Part shown: piece by piece, positions 23,501 through 24,486 of the stretch | How the letters are laid out: each line of letters opens with the position of its first letter | Position numbering within the stretch: position 1 is the first letter of the stretch | DNA from: a virus | Direction: 5' to 3' (one strand) | IMG/VR virus record: IMGVR_UViG_3300020430_000089 | Coordinates: 1-24,486 of that record | DNA: 24,486 nucleotides | Made by a program: the position numbers and the translations under genes | The notes under the pieces: model-generated | What the model saw: only the letters and a program-made list of their open reading frames with translations | What the model was told of the DNA's origin: nothing | Databases searched by the model: none

Positions 23501-24118
23501 CTATATTTCATTAAGCGGATTGTAACTTGATAACGACACATCTCCTGCCACAGCAACCCGATATTCTTTTGTTGAAAAATGGGGATATACAATATGATTG
23601 ATACGGCTTGGGAATAGTATGATTGTTCCCTCTAGTTCTGGAGTGAGTATCCAATTCTTCTTAAGTATTTGACCAGTGGTATCTGTATACACTAAACAGA
23701 AGTCTCCTGCCTCTGGTCGGAAGTTTGGTTGTATGCTTCTTTCTTTGTTTCCATCAAAAGGTATCTTCAACCAAACTACAAACGTAAACACACTTTGATG
23801 ATCGTGTATGCTTTGATAGTCTCCTTCAGAAGATATTCTAGCCCAGAAGCGATTCAAACATAAGTCGTGACTATGAGTAGTATTCGTTAGAAACGGCACC
23901 CCATAGGTATTCACATACGTTTGAACATATGGCATCAATACAGTATTAGTAAAGTAGTTATCCTTATCTTCTAATTGCTTTTGAACAGATACATTCATTC
24001 CAAAGTTTTTCTCTGTTAAACCATCGAGCTCTCCAATCAAACTCCAGAGGTAGTCACGTTCGGATTTTTTTAGAACGCCCTCAACGTATCCATGATTCGG
24101 TAGGTGCTTACATTCCAT
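23501..24118 (-). CDS. 2OG-Fe(II) oxygenase-like protein of the phage type, 205 aa
   Basis: The core resembles the putative 2OG-Fe(II) oxygenases common in marine T4-like phages: FWARISSEGDYQSIHDHQS with H105, D106 and H107, then a VVWLKIPF strand, an AGDFCLVYTD loop, LEGTIILFPSRINHIVYP with H175, and EYRVAVAGDV with R187. In the family a first His motif and the distal His bind iron, and the distal Arg holds 2-oxoglutarate. These enzymes hydroxylate proteins or other small substrates; which substrate is used here is unknown. The first motif reads H-D-H, so the H-x-D of classical members is replaced by H-x-H, as in some phage members I recall. It follows the 65-aa gene by 21 bases. The start is chosen by the first Met, with only a weak GAGATGGA upstream. 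Confidence 0.75.
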   Translation of the reverse strand: MECKHLPNHGYVEGVLKKSERDYLWSLIGELDGLTEKNFGMNVSVQKQLEDKDNYFTNTVLMPYVQTYVNTYGVPFLTNTTHSHDLCLNRFWARISSEGDYQSIHDHQSVFTFVVWLKIPFDGNKERSIQPNFRPEAGDFCLVYTDTTGQILKKNWILTPELEGTIILFPSRINHIVYPHFSTKEYRVAVAGDVSLSSYNPLNEI

Positions 24119-24139
24119 CTCAAAAAGAATTTTTTTGCA

Positions 24140-24337
24140 TTAATAACTATTCTCCTCATGCCGAGTATCTCCTTCACATACACTGTAAGTCAAATCCTCT
24201 GTAAAATAAGATCTATAAATTCTACCCCATATCACATCAAACTCGTCTTGATTCAGATCCTTAAACAGGCACTCTTCCTTAAGATAGATGTGATATGTCT
24301 TTATCCCTTGATTCTCTGAGGTACTTGAATTGTCCAT
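24140..24337 (-). CDS. small hypothetical protein, 65 aa
   Basis: The protein reads MDNSSTSENQG, then IKTYHIYLKEECLFKDLNQ, EFDVIWGRIYRSYFTED and LTYSVCEGD. This beta-hairpin plus helix layout, with a CLFKDL-x-x-x-EF core, resembles small proteins often found in cyanophage T4-like genomes. It has two cysteines and no hydrophobic span. The start is decided by GGAGG at 24341-24345, the best Shine-Dalgarno in the window, three bases before the ATG. The first 37 bases overlap the end of the upstream ORF in another frame. The 2OG-oxygenase gene follows after 21 bases. Function unknown. Confidence 0.72.
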   Translation of the reverse strand: MDNSSTSENQGIKTYHIYLKEECLFKDLNQDEFDVIWGRIYRSYFTEDLTYSVCEGDTRHEENSY

Positions 24338-24486
24338 GATCCTCCATTCAACTCAACCATTTTAAAACACTTCTTATTACGCTCGATCTCCATTAACCAA
24401 GCCTCATTCGCAGTGTCTCCATATTTTACTCTACCTTTACCCTTAAAGTCAAGTATCGCTCCATCTACCATAAAGTAAAGGTTATC
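24301..24486 (-). CDS. hypothetical protein, C-terminal part (cut by window edge)
   Basis: The frame is open from the window end down to TAA at 24301. The visible part reads FMVDGAILDFKGKGRVKYGD, then EAWLMEIERNKKCFKMVEL and GGSWTIQVPQRIKG. An ATG ending at 24471 gives 56 codons, but five further open codons run to the edge, so the true start may lie outside. It overlaps the 65-aa gene by 37 bases. The composition is that of a normal small protein (mixed strand and helix, a W-T-I-Q-V end). No family recognised. Confidence 0.6.
   Translation of the reverse strand, partial: DNLYFMVDGAILDFKGKGRVKYGDTANEAWLMEIERNKKCFKMVELNGGSWTIQVPQRIKG

Noticed and set aside
1-24486. tRNA genes, insertion sequences, integrase or attachment sites
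   Set aside because: I looked for cloverleaf-like stretches, transposase motifs and flanking direct repeats between genes and saw none. The gaps between genes are too short to hold them.

Overview
The window reads as part of the virion-structure region of a T4-like myovirus from a marine bacterium. The style is that of cyanophages and related marine T4-like phages. The evidence is the baseplate wedge series (gp25, gp6, a gp7-like protein, gp8), late promoters of the TATAAATA type, very large glycine- and threonine-rich virion proteins, a phage-type 2OG-Fe(II) oxygenase and a phage glycosyltransferase. The DNA is AT-rich. No photosynthesis gene or tRNA is visible, so the host cannot be named. 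Every gene I can support lies on the minus strand, so transcription runs from high to low coordinates.

Upstream block (24486 to 22160): a cut-off ORF, a 65-aa hypothetical protein, a 2OG-Fe(II) oxygenase-like protein, two small overlapping ORFs (54 and 51 aa), a sigma70-like promoter, a GT2-like glycosyltransferase and a 57-aa protein. This is a compact accessory set that probably acts on enzymes or surface modification.

Switch region (22168 to 21903): a late promoter drives a 51-aa ORF. A clean rho-independent terminator and a second late promoter follow. The second promoter starts the baseplate operon.

Baseplate/tail block (21903 to 1): a 45-aa ORF, gp25 and gp6 are linked by one-base TAATG overlaps. 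The 3044-aa gene directly abuts gp6. It occupies the position of T4 gene 7 and carries two blocks resembling the C-terminal part of T4 gp7, pushed apart by about 2200 residues that include a YHYH domain. After another late promoter come a 340-aa fibre-like protein and a 3000-aa virion protein. The latter has 12 Cys/Asp/Tyr-Pro-Arg repeats, an 18-residue tandem repeat and a seven-blade propeller-like domain. A third promoter of the same class with a similar A-rich leader precedes gp8, which is cut by the window edge. The two giant genes fill about three quarters of the window.

The likeliest reading is a T4-type baseplate wedge to which this lineage has added very large peripheral or fibre-like layers. 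The most notable points are the split gp7-like architecture, the repeat-built 3000-aa protein inserted between the gene 7 and gene 8 equivalents, and the recurring late-promoter leader with an AAAACGTTTT palindrome and no Shine-Dalgarno.
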